A DNA stretch of 64,000 nt from Sulfuritalea sp. (GCA_030247575.1 JAOTRV010000010.1:62001-126000); one strand, 5' to 3'; shown: positions 17,810-27,400, counted from the stretch's first letter. The notes: generated from the letters alone by a model not told the origin. Program-made: numbers and translations.

Positions 17810-17970
17810 CGAGAACTCAAGAGTAGGGACAAAAGCCAAACGGCCGCCAATCCGGCGACCAAGTCGAGTGATGACATTGCCCTTGAGGAGAGCCCGTGAA
17901 GGACGAGGAAGAATAGCGGGGTAGCTCCCATATTTCAAGGTAAGATCATTTTCGTAGTGCAACGGGCACT

Positions 17971-18699
17971 ATGAATCGCATTCTGCGCAGGGCGGTTTCT
18001 GACGGTCGGACCGATCTCCGAACTTGCGCAGCGGACATGACACCGGCAATGGAATCCACCAGCAGGCGACTGAGAAAGTACGAGGCGGATACGATACCCA
18101 GCGCGGTCGATACAACCGAGCCGCCGATGGATTTCTTTTCGCCCTTCGGACCGTTGATCGCCAGACTCAGATTGCCGCAGGATATGGTGGATCGCGTCAA
18201 TGAATATGCAGACACGATGACCTCTCCCGACAAGAGCACGGAATTTCTGCTGCCCACGGATTTTGTTACGGCAGGCGGCGAGCGCTCCCTTGCGCATCAC
18301 ACGGGAAACCTCGTCCGGCGCTACCTGAAGCGCGCCGAGGATTCCCGGGTGGAGCGTGTCGATTTCGATGTATTCTGGGTTGTCAGCCAATACGCCGGCA
18401 CGCCGAGTCCCGTGCACTTCCACTCGGGCGATATCGCGGGAGTGCTCTATCTGAAAGTTCCGGATATCGATGCGGACGAAGAGGAACGGACCTACATATC
18501 GGGCCGCCAGGCCGGGTACATCAATTTCCTGATCGGCGGCAAGCAGCGCTTGTCCAAGTCGTTGGTCAGCTTCAAGCCGCAGGTAGGCGATTTCTATGTA
18601 TTTCCCGACTGGCTGCTGCATGTCGCGGAGCCGTTTCGCGGCAGCGGAGAAAGGCGCTCGATGGCCTTCAATGCCGTTGTCGGCGTCGAAGAATCGTGA
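17971..18699 (+). CDS. Putative 2-oxoglutarate-Fe(II) oxygenase (TIGR02466-like)
   Basis: A 242-aa protein whose C-terminal ~190 residues match a family of putative 2OG-Fe(II) dioxygenases with a double-stranded beta-helix fold. The iron-site region is SPVHFHSGDIAGVLYL (H149, H151, D154). The distal histidine is H217 in FPDWLLHVAEPF, and the 2OG-binding arginine is R228/R229 in GERRSMAFN. Such enzymes hydroxylate proteins, peptides or small molecules. The domain proper seems to begin at M53 (MDFFSPFGPL), so the first ~50 residues may be extension and the true start may be downstream of 17,971. It is the first gene of a rightward cassette of tailoring-type enzymes. Confidence 0.78.
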   Translation: MNRILRRAVSDGRTDLRTCAADMTPAMESTSRRLRKYEADTIPSAVDTTEPPMDFFSPFGPLIARLRLPQDMVDRVNEYADTMTSPDKSTEFLLPTDFVTAGGERSLAHHTGNLVRRYLKRAEDSRVERVDFDVFWVVSQYAGTPSPVHFHSGDIAGVLYLKVPDIDADEEERTYISGRQAGYINFLIGGKQRLSKSLVSFKPQVGDFYVFPDWLLHVAEPFRGSGERRSMAFNAVVGVEES

Positions 18700-18768
18700 T
18701 GCTTGCCTTGTGATGTCCAGCTTGCGCGTGCGTCCACCGGATATCGGCTCGTCGCGAGATGGAAGCCG

Positions 18769-19824
18769 ATGATGGCCGCTTCGCCGCAGCCGGTGCGCGG
18801 GAGTCGATCGAACGCGGATTACCTGTGTGTCGACGAGTTCATGCGCGATCTGGTCGGAGCTCGTGCTCTGCAGAGCGCCCTGGAACTCGGTCTGGTCGAC
18901 GACCTGCTGCAAAATCCGTCTGCTGATTTCCACTCCATCGCCGCGCGGTGCCGGCTGGAGCCTCGCGCCCTGCACCTGATGCTGGGCATGCTGCGCGCAA
19001 ACCGCGTGCTGGAGGAACGGGGCGGGCGATTCGAACTCACGGAGCCGTTCCGGATGGCGCTGAAGTATCGTGACCTGCTGGAAGCGAAGCTTGATTTTGC
19101 GGCGCTCGTGGCTGCCGATTTCGCAGAAATGTTTACGGCCTTGCTTGCCGAACCCGATCGATTTTTCGAGCGTGCCAGGATTTTCGATCTGTTTTCCTAT
19201 GATCGTTGCTTCGACTCGACGCCGGATAATCTGGCGCTGACCCGGCGCTGGATGCGGTTCACGACAACGCTCACAAAGTACGAAGCGCAAGCCTGCATCG
19301 ATCATTACGATTTTTCGGCATGCCGGCGCCTGCTCGATGTCGGTGGCAACAGTGGAGAGTTTGTCCTGCGCATCTGCAAGGCGAATCCGCAGATCCGGGC
19401 GACGATTCTCGATCTGCCGCTGGTATGCGAGATCGGACGGGAGCACGTAACTGGCGAGCCCGAGGCGGCGCGCATCGATTTCGTCGGAGCGGGCGAAGAC
19501 CGCGCGATATTGCCCTCGGGTTTCGACACGATTTGCTTCAAGTCCATGTTGCACGACTGGCCGGACAAGGAGATGCAGGAGTTTCTGGAAAGGGCCTATC
19601 TCGCGCTCGATTCCGGAGGCAAACTGCTCATTTTTGAGCGCGGGATACTGGAAACCGGCACCGGCCAGATTCCATATTCCCTGATTCCGATCATGCTCTT
19701 CTTCCGCTCCTATCGGTCGCCGGCCGAGTATGAGACGCCGCTGCGCCGGATCGGCTTCCGCGAAATCACAATCCGGATCATCGAGCTCGAAATGCCGTTC
19801 ATGTTGATCACGGCGATGAAATGA
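18769..19824 (+). CDS. SAM-dependent O-methyltransferase (class I, COMT-like)
   Basis: A 351-aa methyltransferase. The N-terminal ~90 residues form a winged-helix dimerisation-type domain (ALQSALELGLVDDLL, then LHLMLGMLRANRVLEERGG). The C-terminal Rossmann domain has motif I LLDVGGNSGEF near residue 190 and the family signature MLHDWPDKE near residue 260, followed by GGKLLIFERG. This architecture is typical of O-methyltransferases acting on small aromatic or polyketide-like hydroxyls. The chosen start is ATG 18,769 (a second ATG follows at 18,772), with GGAAG at 18,761-18,765. A TTG at 18,703 is possible but less likely. The gene lies between the oxygenase and the unknown/radical SAM pair, all on the same strand. 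Confidence 0.82.
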   Translation: MMAASPQPVRGSRSNADYLCVDEFMRDLVGARALQSALELGLVDDLLQNPSADFHSIAARCRLEPRALHLMLGMLRANRVLEERGGRFELTEPFRMALKYRDLLEAKLDFAALVAADFAEMFTALLAEPDRFFERARIFDLFSYDRCFDSTPDNLALTRRWMRFTTTLTKYEAQACIDHYDFSACRRLLDVGGNSGEFVLRICKANPQIRATILDLPLVCEIGREHVTGEPEAARIDFVGAGEDRAILPSGFDTICFKSMLHDWPDKEMQEFLERAYLALDSGGKLLIFERGILETGTGQIPYSLIPIMLFFRSYRSPAEYETPLRRIGFREITIRIIELEMPFMLITAMK

Positions 19825-19897
19825 CACCCATGGGCGCAATCGGGAAGCGGATGGAGCGCCGTGGCGACCGGCAGCGAATGCTTGGAGGAGATTGCTG

Positions 19898-20758
19898 TTG
19901 AGCTTCCTGGAGTACGCAAGCGCGAGCGAAGCGCAGTTCGATTTCTGCCTTTGGGAGTATCCCGCGGCCAGGCCTTGTGCCGGCAAACTCAGGTCGATCA
20001 GCCTCCTTGCCGAGTCGTTTGCAGGGGAACAGGCGGGGCAGCGCGCGATGGACATGATGCTGGCCATTCGCCGGGGGTTCGGCGCCTCGCGCACTGTATG
20101 GGGCATTAAGCAATCCGGCACGGAAATCAGCTGGGAACTGTATTTTTACGATTACGCCAGAACCGAGCGCGAGCGTTCGATTCCGCGGCTGATCGATATC
20201 ATCCGTCCCTGGGTATCCTGCGATATCCAGGCCAGCGAACACAGTCCTTATTTCATGTTTTCGATCGATCTTTCCCGGGAATTGCTGGTCGAGGGCGGGG
20301 ATCTCAAAGAATTGCAGATGTACATCGGCAACATCGGCAGCCTTGTTTCGTCAGGAATCTGCTATGGAGTCACCAGGGAGCAGACCCGGCTGAAGAACTT
20401 CTACTTCTTTTTCGACGCCAGGAAGGAAATTGGCGAGATCGAAGGAAAAATCTGCTCCTCCGCCTATCTGGACGCGGAAAACTTCAGCAGCGACAGTGTG
20501 TTGTGGCCGGAGTTGCGCGATTGCGAGGTTATCGTCGTGGCCAACAAGACGGATCGCGACGGGGTCTATTTTTCCCGCATCAAGGTAGGGCAACTGCTCT
20601 GGTTCATGAAGAGAATGGAGTACCCTGAGAATCAGGTCCGGTTTTTGGAGGACAACATGGATCGTCTCGACCATATGCTGTACGACGTAGGTTTCGACTA
20701 CCGCATGGAAGACGGACGGCTGAAGATCATCAAGAGTTCCTACTATGGGGTCTTCTGA
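19898..20758 (+). CDS. Unrecognised 286-aa protein, cassette member
   Basis: I do not recognise this protein. It is soluble, without signal peptide or membrane helices, mixed alpha/beta and rich in aromatic residues (FDFCLWEY, WELYFYDYAR, NFYFFFDARKEIGE). A repeated polar-aromatic pattern and the ending IKSSYYGVF are notable. The start is inferred: a strong GGAGGAG at 19,884-19,890 lies 7 nt before TTG 19,898, whereas the earlier TTG at 19,892 is too close. Its stop lies inside the next gene (14-bp overlap with the radical SAM gene), a strong sign of coupled translation and joint function. Plausible roles are a substrate-recognition partner or an auxiliary enzyme for the radical SAM protein; this is inference only. 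Confidence 0.7.
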   Translation: MSFLEYASASEAQFDFCLWEYPAARPCAGKLRSISLLAESFAGEQAGQRAMDMMLAIRRGFGASRTVWGIKQSGTEISWELYFYDYARTERERSIPRLIDIIRPWVSCDIQASEHSPYFMFSIDLSRELLVEGGDLKELQMYIGNIGSLVSSGICYGVTREQTRLKNFYFFFDARKEIGEIEGKICSSAYLDAENFSSDSVLWPELRDCEVIVVANKTDRDGVYFSRIKVGQLLWFMKRMEYPENQVRFLEDNMDRLDHMLYDVGFDYRMEDGRLKIIKSSYYGVF

Positions 20759-21737
20759 TCCGGTCGTGCATCCGGTCCGATTCGTTCACCCCGAGCCTGC
20801 GGCGGTCGGCAGATCGGGCTCGGTCAGCCGCTTCGATCACACGCAGTATGTGTCCTCCACCATGGAGTTCAGGTGCAACCTGAAGTGCGTTCACTGCATG
20901 ATCGAGGACACCATGGACCGTCTGGCGCCACAGACTTTCGAGCATTTCAAGACGTTGCTGGCCCACAATGCGACTCATCGCCAGTGGAAAGGTCTGATTC
21001 TGACGGGCTCCGAAATCACCTTGCACCGGGATTTGCCGGAATGGGCGCGCATGGCGCGCCGCAGCGGGTTTGAGCACGTGCGCATCCAGACGCACGGCAT
21101 GCGTCTTGCCCAGGCGAGTTTTTGTGATGAATTGATCGACGCGGGTGTTGACGAATTTTTTGTCAGCGTAGCAGCCGCGGATGCCTCGACTCATGACGCG
21201 ATCACCCAGGTGTCCGGGTCATTCGACAAGACCTTGCGCGGGCTGGAACTGCTCGATGGCTACGATCACGTGACCACGATCACCAACACCGTGGTGACCA
21301 CGCGGAATTACACCCAGCTCAACGACCTGGTCGGTCGGCTCAAGCCTTTGAAGCGGCTGGCGCAGATGGAATTCTGGTTCTATTTCCCGATGAGCGAGAC
21401 CGACGAGAAGGACCTGATCGCTTCGCATCTCGATGTTCTGCCATTCCTGAAGGAGGCGGTTGCAGCCGTGCGCGGGCTGGGCCGCGGCGTCGAGGTCAAG
21501 AATTTTCCGGAGTGCCTGCTGGGGGCTGATCGGGACGCCCTGTACAACGACCAGCCAACGCTGTTCATCGATCCCGCTTTCTGGACCGAATTCATGCGCA
21601 ACGGCTTTCACCAGTGTGTTTACCGGCAGCGGTGCGGGGCGACGCAGTGTCTTGGGCTCAACAGCGCCTACATGGAGAAATTCGGCGACCACGCCGAAAT
21701 ACTGAAGCCGTTTCCGCAAGCCCAGACGCGGCAATAA
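20745..21737 (+). CDS. Radical SAM protein with SPASM/twitch-like C-terminal cysteines
   Basis: A 330-aa radical SAM enzyme. The [4Fe-4S]-SAM motif CxxxCxxC is C44-N-L-K-C48-V-H-C51, followed by a partial TIM barrel with TGSEITLHRDLPEW in the SAM-binding 'GGE' position (here GSE) and QTHGM. The C-terminus adds C257, C291, C297 and C302 (CVYRQRCGATQC), which could ligate an auxiliary cluster as in SPASM/twitch enzymes that modify peptides. It begins inside the end of the unknown gene (14-bp overlap). Possible jobs are peptide maturation or modification of a protein or cofactor; substrate unknown. A 40-codon ORF and sapC follow. Confidence 0.85.
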   Translation: MGSSDPVVHPVRFVHPEPAAVGRSGSVSRFDHTQYVSSTMEFRCNLKCVHCMIEDTMDRLAPQTFEHFKTLLAHNATHRQWKGLILTGSEITLHRDLPEWARMARRSGFEHVRIQTHGMRLAQASFCDELIDAGVDEFFVSVAAADASTHDAITQVSGSFDKTLRGLELLDGYDHVTTITNTVVTTRNYTQLNDLVGRLKPLKRLAQMEFWFYFPMSETDEKDLIASHLDVLPFLKEAVAAVRGLGRGVEVKNFPECLLGADRDALYNDQPTLFIDPAFWTEFMRNGFHQCVYRQRCGATQCLGLNSAYMEKFGDHAEILKPFPQAQTRQ

Positions 21738-21962
21738 CCCTTGTTGGCCAATGGACTGAAAATATCCGCCAGGATTTGAGTCCGATTTTCAGACGAAGCA
21801 CTTCGGCTGGGGTATATTGCTATGCAGCAAAGGCTTCTGCTGCCAGCCTTGGAGAATCAATGACGGCGTTCTTTCGTGACGGAAATCACGGTAGGCGCCG
21901 GGTCAGTCCAAATAAATAAAACCCGGATGCAAATTGACCGGCTGTTTCATCTATACTTTTGA
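21738..21962 (+). promoter_or_regulatory. Spacer between radical SAM gene and 40-aa ORF, with hairpin and -10-like site
   Basis: About 225 bp without a credible gene. GCAGCA (21,824-21,829) and TGCTGC (21,838-21,843) can form a small hairpin without a T-run. CCGGGT and ACCCGG later in the spacer are complementary with a wide loop. TATACT (21,952-21,957) is a good -10 hexamer only 6 nt before the ATG at 21,963, which would make that ORF leaderless; no well-spaced -35 is visible (TTGACC at 21,934 is only 12 nt away). No known riboswitch was recognised. Confidence 0.3.
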
Positions 21963-22085
21963 ATGGTTAAGGGTTTCAACGTTAATGTGTCAAGCAGTGC
22001 GGCGCAGTTGGATGGTTCGGGACAATTGGCGGGCCAGTCGAGTGACGATGACAAGGAAATACTCTTTTCGGGGATGCGTGAATGA
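21963..22085 (+). CDS. Small ORF (40 aa) translationally coupled to sapC
   Basis: An open frame of 40 codons starting MVKGFNVNVSSSAAQLDGSG and ending with the acidic SSDDDKEILFSGMRE. Its TGA overlaps the sapC ATG (ATGA at 22,082-22,085), the classic arrangement for coupled translation, and its 3' part supplies the region before sapC. The peptide is hydrophilic, Ser/Gly/Asp-rich, with no cysteine, signal peptide or membrane segment. No clear ribosome-binding site precedes it; it may be leaderless. It could be a modified-peptide precursor for the adjacent radical SAM enzyme, a small partner of SapC, or simply a leader ORF. Family unknown. Confidence 0.45.
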   Translation: MVKGFNVNVSSSAAQLDGSGQLAGQSSDDDKEILFSGMRE

Positions 22086-22897
22086 CTACGTTGCTGTTTT
22101 ATGAAAAGCCGGTACCCCTCAATGTCGACGTGCATCTCAAGGCACGATTGGGGTCGTTGGGGGGGAATGTCGGGTTTGCCGCAAAGACCAATTCGATTCC
22201 GCTGGCCGCAGTCGAGTTCATCGATACCGCCAGGGAATATCCGATCGCTTTCACCGGCAAGGAAGGCGGACCGCTGTTCCCGATAGCCTTGGTCGGGGTG
22301 CGGCAGAACGAGAACCTCTTCATCAACGAGGACGACCAATGGGATGGCCGCTACATTCCCGCCTATGTGCGTCGCTACCCGTTTGTCCTGGCCGAAAAGC
22401 AGGATGCCGACGATTTCAATGTCTACCTCGACGAAGCCTACGCAGGCTTTGGCGCCAACGACGGCGACAGGCTCTTCACCGACGAGGGCGAACATACCCC
22501 TCTGCTGAAGCAGGCGCTCGAGTTTCTCAGCAACTATCAAGGGGAGATCAAGCGCACCCGGCAGTTCGTGGAACGCCTGCAATCGCTGGATTTGCTGATT
22601 CCCAGAGTTCTCGAAGTGGTCCGCAATGGCGAGCCGCCGCTGGTGCTTCAGGGATTCAGCGTGGTTGACGAGCAGCGGCTGGCTGCCTTGGGCGACGCAG
22701 AACTGCTTGCACTGGCGCGCGACGGCTATCTCGCCCTTATTTATGCGCATCTGGGCTCGCTGGGCAACGTCCCCCGTTTGTCCGAGCGACTCGACGCGCG
22801 GCTGGCGGCAACGTCGGCAACCGCGGCGGCGGAAAGCGAGTCGGCGCCGTCCGCCAGGAAGAATGCGGCGAAGCGGAGTGCAAGCAAGGCGAATTAG
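22082..22897 (+). CDS. sapC: SapC family protein
   Basis: A 271-aa protein of the SapC family, named after a gene in the Campylobacter S-layer locus. The characteristic N-terminal half is present: a YEKPVPLNVDVH start, then IPLAAVEFIDTAREYPIAFTG, GPLFPIALVGVRQNENLFI, the WDGRYIPAYVRRYPFVLA block and the acidic LFTDEGEHTPLLKQALEFL. There is no signal peptide; the C-terminus ends in an Ala/Lys/Ser-rich tail. The molecular function of SapC is not established. Its place immediately before the TolC-like gene and the giant repetitive surface-type protein fits a role in biogenesis or export of a surface layer or adhesin, which remains inference. Translation seems coupled to the 40-aa ORF. Confidence 0.88.
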   Translation: MTTLLFYEKPVPLNVDVHLKARLGSLGGNVGFAAKTNSIPLAAVEFIDTAREYPIAFTGKEGGPLFPIALVGVRQNENLFINEDDQWDGRYIPAYVRRYPFVLAEKQDADDFNVYLDEAYAGFGANDGDRLFTDEGEHTPLLKQALEFLSNYQGEIKRTRQFVERLQSLDLLIPRVLEVVRNGEPPLVLQGFSVVDEQRLAALGDAELLALARDGYLALIYAHLGSLGNVPRLSERLDARLAATSATAAAESESAPSARKNAAKRSASKAN

Positions 22898-22978
22898 CGC
22901 AGCGGCAAGGCAGATGAAACGAAACCGCGGATCGGGTCTGACGTTGATCACGCAAGAGCTTCAAGACTGGAGGCGGGA

Positions 22979-24328
22979 ATGGGATTGAGGACAAAGAGCG
23001 GCTGTCGATTCGGGCCATTGCTTGTCTTGGCGGCGCTTGGCGCGGCGACGTTTCCGGCATACTGCGAAGACCTTACCCAGATTTATGCGCTGGCGAAAGC
23101 TGGCGATCCGAAGTACAAGGCCGGACGATTCGAGTTCGAGGCGGTGGGATACGCCGAGCCGCAGGCACTGGCCACACTGCTGCCTACCGTATCGCTGGAG
23201 GCGACGCAGACCGACACCCGGCAGCGCATCATCAGCAGTGCCAACGCCGTATTCGCCAGCGGTCTGTCGCAGTACCCGACGCGAAACATGACGCTTACGC
23301 TGACCCAGCCGATCTTCAAGCTGTCGGCCTGGCGCGGCTATGAGCAGGCGCAGATCAAGGTCAAGCAAGCGGCGGCCAACTTCGGCGCAATCGAGCAGGA
23401 TCTGATGCTGCGCACCGCGACGGCCTACCTGAATGTCCTCGCCGCGCGCGATGCACTCGGATTTGCCGATGCGGAACGTGACGCCATCAAGCGCCAACTT
23501 GACCTGGTCCAGCAACGCTTCAGCAGTGGCCTGGTCGCGCGCGTCGGGCTATTCGATGCCAAGGCCCGTTACGAACTCAAGGAAGCGGACGTTGTCGCCG
23601 CGAAAAACGACCTCGACGACAAGCTGCAGGCCTTGCGCGAGATGACCGGAAAGCTGGTCAGCAATCTGAAGTCCCTGCGCGAGGACATTCCGCTCCAGCA
23701 GCCCGAACCGATTGACATGAACAAGTGGATCGAGGCGGGGCTCCAGCAGAATCTCCTGCTGCTTGCGCGTCGCCACACCGTGGAGATCGCACAACAGGAG
23801 GTCAGCCGCCAGCGGGCCGGGCACGCACCCCTGATCGATCTGGTCGCGACCCAGAATGGCAAGGTTACCGGCGGCAGCCTGTTTGGAGGCGGCAGCAACG
23901 TGGAGACGACCGACGTCATGGTCCGTCTCACCATCCCGATCTACTCGGGCGGGTCGACGTCGGCGCTCACCGACGAAGCGATGAAGCGGTATTACGGAGC
24001 GCTCGAGGATCTGGAGCGTGATGCACGCCAGGTAGAGCGCCAGACCCGGGCGGCATTCCTGGGCGTTACTGGCGGCACCGTTCGAGTCAAGGCGCTGGCT
24101 CAAGGCGTGGTTTCTTCACTCAGTGCCCGGGAATTGAAACTGGAAGGTTACAAGTCGGGACTGGAAACCATTCTTCAGGTGTTGGATGCCGAGCGGGACC
24201 TTTACGCGGCGAAGCGCGATTCGGCCCGTGCACGCTATGACTATTTGCTCAACCGGCTTCGTTTGAAGCAGGCGGTTGGCACCTTGAGCGAGGAAGATCT
24301 GTCGGAAATCAACAAGCTGATGAAATAA
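22979..24328 (+). CDS. TolC family outer membrane efflux/type I secretion channel
   Basis: A 449-aa TolC-family protein. A signal peptide covers about residues 1-29 (hydrophobic GPLLVLAALGAATFPAYC). Mature sequence starts EDLTQIYALAKAGDPKYKAGRFEFEAVGYAEPQ, as in type I secretion outer-membrane proteins, and shows the internal duplication of outer membrane efflux repeats (first around residues 30-215, second around 240-440 with AERDLYAAKRDSARARYDYLLN). ATG 22,979 is preceded by GGAGGCGGGA. The stop is 100 bp before the giant gene. No ABC transporter or HlyD-like gene is in the window, so the rest of a type I system would have to lie downstream or elsewhere. Confidence 0.92.
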   Translation: MGLRTKSGCRFGPLLVLAALGAATFPAYCEDLTQIYALAKAGDPKYKAGRFEFEAVGYAEPQALATLLPTVSLEATQTDTRQRIISSANAVFASGLSQYPTRNMTLTLTQPIFKLSAWRGYEQAQIKVKQAAANFGAIEQDLMLRTATAYLNVLAARDALGFADAERDAIKRQLDLVQQRFSSGLVARVGLFDAKARYELKEADVVAAKNDLDDKLQALREMTGKLVSNLKSLREDIPLQQPEPIDMNKWIEAGLQQNLLLLARRHTVEIAQQEVSRQRAGHAPLIDLVATQNGKVTGGSLFGGGSNVETTDVMVRLTIPIYSGGSTSALTDEAMKRYYGALEDLERDARQVERQTRAAFLGVTGGTVRVKALAQGVVSSLSARELKLEGYKSGLETILQVLDAERDLYAAKRDSARARYDYLLNRLRLKQAVGTLSEEDLSEINKLMK

Positions 24329-24428
24329 GCCATGCGCTGCCAGTCCTGACGACGGGCGGCACAACAAGAAGAAGAATCGCAAGGAAAAGGAAACATCTTT
24401 TTCTTGCCGCAGAGAGAAGGACAGGTTC

Positions 24429-27400
24429 ATGACACGAACAGCACTGTCGACCGCGCTAACGACCTTGGCGGCATCCATCGCCAAGGCATTCCGTCCCTCC
24501 GGCCGGCTGCAGGCACCGGCCCGGCGCAAGGCACTGTTCGAAGCAATGGAGCAGCGCTTCCTGCTCTCCGTCGAAGGAGTGGTTCCGCCGCCACCGCCGG
24601 CCCCGACCTTGCCGGCTCTTGAGGCTCCGCTCGACACGGATGCCGCCGTCCAGTCGGTAAAGCTGAGCGCGGCGTCCACTCCGGTTCAGTACACGCTTCA
24701 AGGCGGAGACCAGGCCGGCGATCCCGATCAGGCTGCAGCCACGTTGTCCGCCGCTTCGGATCCGGCCGGCGTTGCGGCGACGACGCCAGTCATCGTCGCG
24801 ATCGATCCGACTTTGCCAAATGCCGGATCAGAACTCGACACAGCGGGCAAAGCGGTCGTCTCGGCCACGCCTGTCGGCGCCCCGGCGGCATCCGAGAATC
24901 CGGAGCAAGCCGGTTCGAAAACAAACCAGGCCGGGAGCGAACTCGCCCCTGCGGTTCTGGCCGACGTATCTGCCGGCACGATTGGGACGCCGGTCCAAAT
25001 TTCGCTGGCGGCCTATACCGCTTTCGTGCAAAGCCGGCCGGCTCCGGCACAGGTCATCATTGTTGACCCGGCGGTGACGAATTACGAAGAGCTGGTAAAG
25101 AGCATTGTCAGCTACGGCGCCGCGGAGACTGCGGCCACGGTGTCTCCGGCCGGCGATGATTCTGCCAGTGATTCCGCAACGAAACCGGCCACTGTCAGCC
25201 CGCTGCCCAATCCATCGGGTTCGCCGGCCGTATCCGTTGCAGTCGAACCGACGTCATCAGGTCCCATGCTGCGGGTGTCGCGCTACGGCGACGTCGAAGT
25301 CGTGGTGCTCGACGCCGGTCATGACGGTATCGACCAGGTCACGGACATCCTTTCTTCGTATCACGGACTGGCGGCGGTTCAGGTTCTGTCCCACGGGGGT
25401 AGCGGCTCACTGCGGCTGGGTGCGAGCCAGGTCACCGGGGACAAGCTCGACCAGGCCAGGGAGCGTGTCACTAGCTGGGGTCGCGCGCTGCGGCCCGGCG
25501 GCGACATCATGCTCTACGGCTGCGACGTGGCTCGCGGCACCGCGGGACTGGACTTCGTGCAGAACCTGGCGTCCCTCACGGGTGCGGACGTGGCAGCGTC
25601 CACCAACGTCACCGGCAACGCAGCGCTGGGTGGCGACTGGCAGCTTGAATACAGCACCGGCATCATCGAGGCGCAGCCCTGGTTCAATGCCGAGGCTCTT
25701 GCCGGATACACCGGGGTCCTCGACAACCTGACCGGAACCATATTCAACGACACGCTGACCGCGACCTACGCCGATGAAACCCTGATCGGCCTCGATCTCA
25801 ACGATACCTACAAGTTCATCGACGACTGGGGCGACGACCTCGTCACGGAAACCACGACCGGCGGTTTCGATACCCTCGATTTTTCTGATGTCGCGGCGGA
25901 CCTGACATTCACCTTGCGCCAGGATGGCAGCATACGCGTGGTCGATGGCGCCAATCCGCTGAATGTGGTCGAGGCCACCCACGTCGAGAACCTGATTGGC
26001 GGTTCGGGTGCAAACCGTTTCGTTTTCGAAGCCGGTTCGGTCCTGCTGGGCTCGATCGTCGGCAGCAGCGGTGGTAGTGCGACACTCGATTACAGCACCT
26101 ACGTTGCACCGATCAGCTTCAATCTGGACACCGGAGCGACGACAGGTATTCTGGGCGCCCTGGCGGGTGGCGTCACCAAGGTCAACTCGATCATCGGCAC
26201 GGCGTTTGGCGTCGGAACCGACACAATCACGGGCAAGGCGCTCGACAGTCGCTGGGAGATCACCGCTGCCGGTGCGGGCAAGATCAATACCATTTACTCG
26301 TTCACCGGGTTCGAAGCGCTGGTCGCCGGAAGCGGAGTCAATACCCTCGACTATTCCGGCTATGCGAGCGGCATCAGCGTCAACCTCGACGCCGGCACAG
26401 CCACCGGATTCGCTTCCGCCACGGGTTTCCGCAATGTCACGGGCACGGTCTTCGCCGATGCGCTGACCGGTACGACCGGTGACAACGTATTCTCCGGCGG
26501 CGCCGGCAACGACATCGTTAGCGGCAACGGCGGCATCGACACCATCGTCGAATCGCGCGACGCCAACTTCACCCTGACTGATGTCACGCTGACCATTGGT
26601 AGCGAAGTCGATAGCCTGAGCGGAATCTCCTGGGCGACTCTGACCGGAGGCGCCGGCAACAATACGATCACCGCGACCACCTTCAGCGGCAGCGTCACGC
26701 TGAGCGGCGGCGCCGGCGACGACATCCTGACCGGCACGGCGCAGGGCGACGTGCTGATAGGCGGTGCGGGGAACGACCTTGTCAGCGGTGGCGCCGGCAA
26801 CGACAGTCTGACCGGTGGCGAAGGCATCGACAACCTCGATGGCGGCACCGGCACGAATACGCTGATCGAGACCGGGAATTCCCGCTTCGTGCTGACCAAC
26901 AGCACCCTCGACATGGGCGAGGGCACGAATGAAGTGCAGACCGTCACCTTGGGCGCTGGCGTCACGGGCGGCACTTTCTCTCTGGTCTACGACGGCGAGA
27001 CCACCGACCCGATTGCCTTCAATGCCAGTCCGGAGGCCCTCAAAACCGCACTGACCACGCTGACGACAATCGGCGACGACGACGTTCTGGTCACCAGCGC
27101 TGCGGCCGAACTGACGGGCACCGTGGCCTATCTGACACCGCGCGCCATCGCCGCGGGAACCCTCAGCATCGACATCGGGGAGGGCGCCATCGCGCTCGAC
27201 GTGCTGGCCGGAACCTACGACGCCGGCGGCGGGACGACCGATATCGCCAATGTGGTGAATCGCCTGATCGCGCTCAACGCCCAACTCGCCGGCAAGGTCG
27301 AGGTGGCCACCGACGCCGGCGGCCATCTGGTGTTCACCACGGGGGCCACGGGTCCCGGAGCCACGCTCAGCGTCGGTGGCACCAACGCGGCGGCGATGTT

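Noticed and set aside
17810-17962. 51-residue N-terminal extension of the lipoprotein
   Set aside because: The extension is not signal-like, whereas ATG 17,809 gives a perfect lipoprotein signal peptide.
21820-21910. Cyclic-di-GMP (GEMM-type) riboswitch before the 40-aa ORF
   Set aside because: A GCAAAGGC and a GGTAGGCGCCGGG stretch recall GEMM elements, but spacing and pairing do not fit the consensus.
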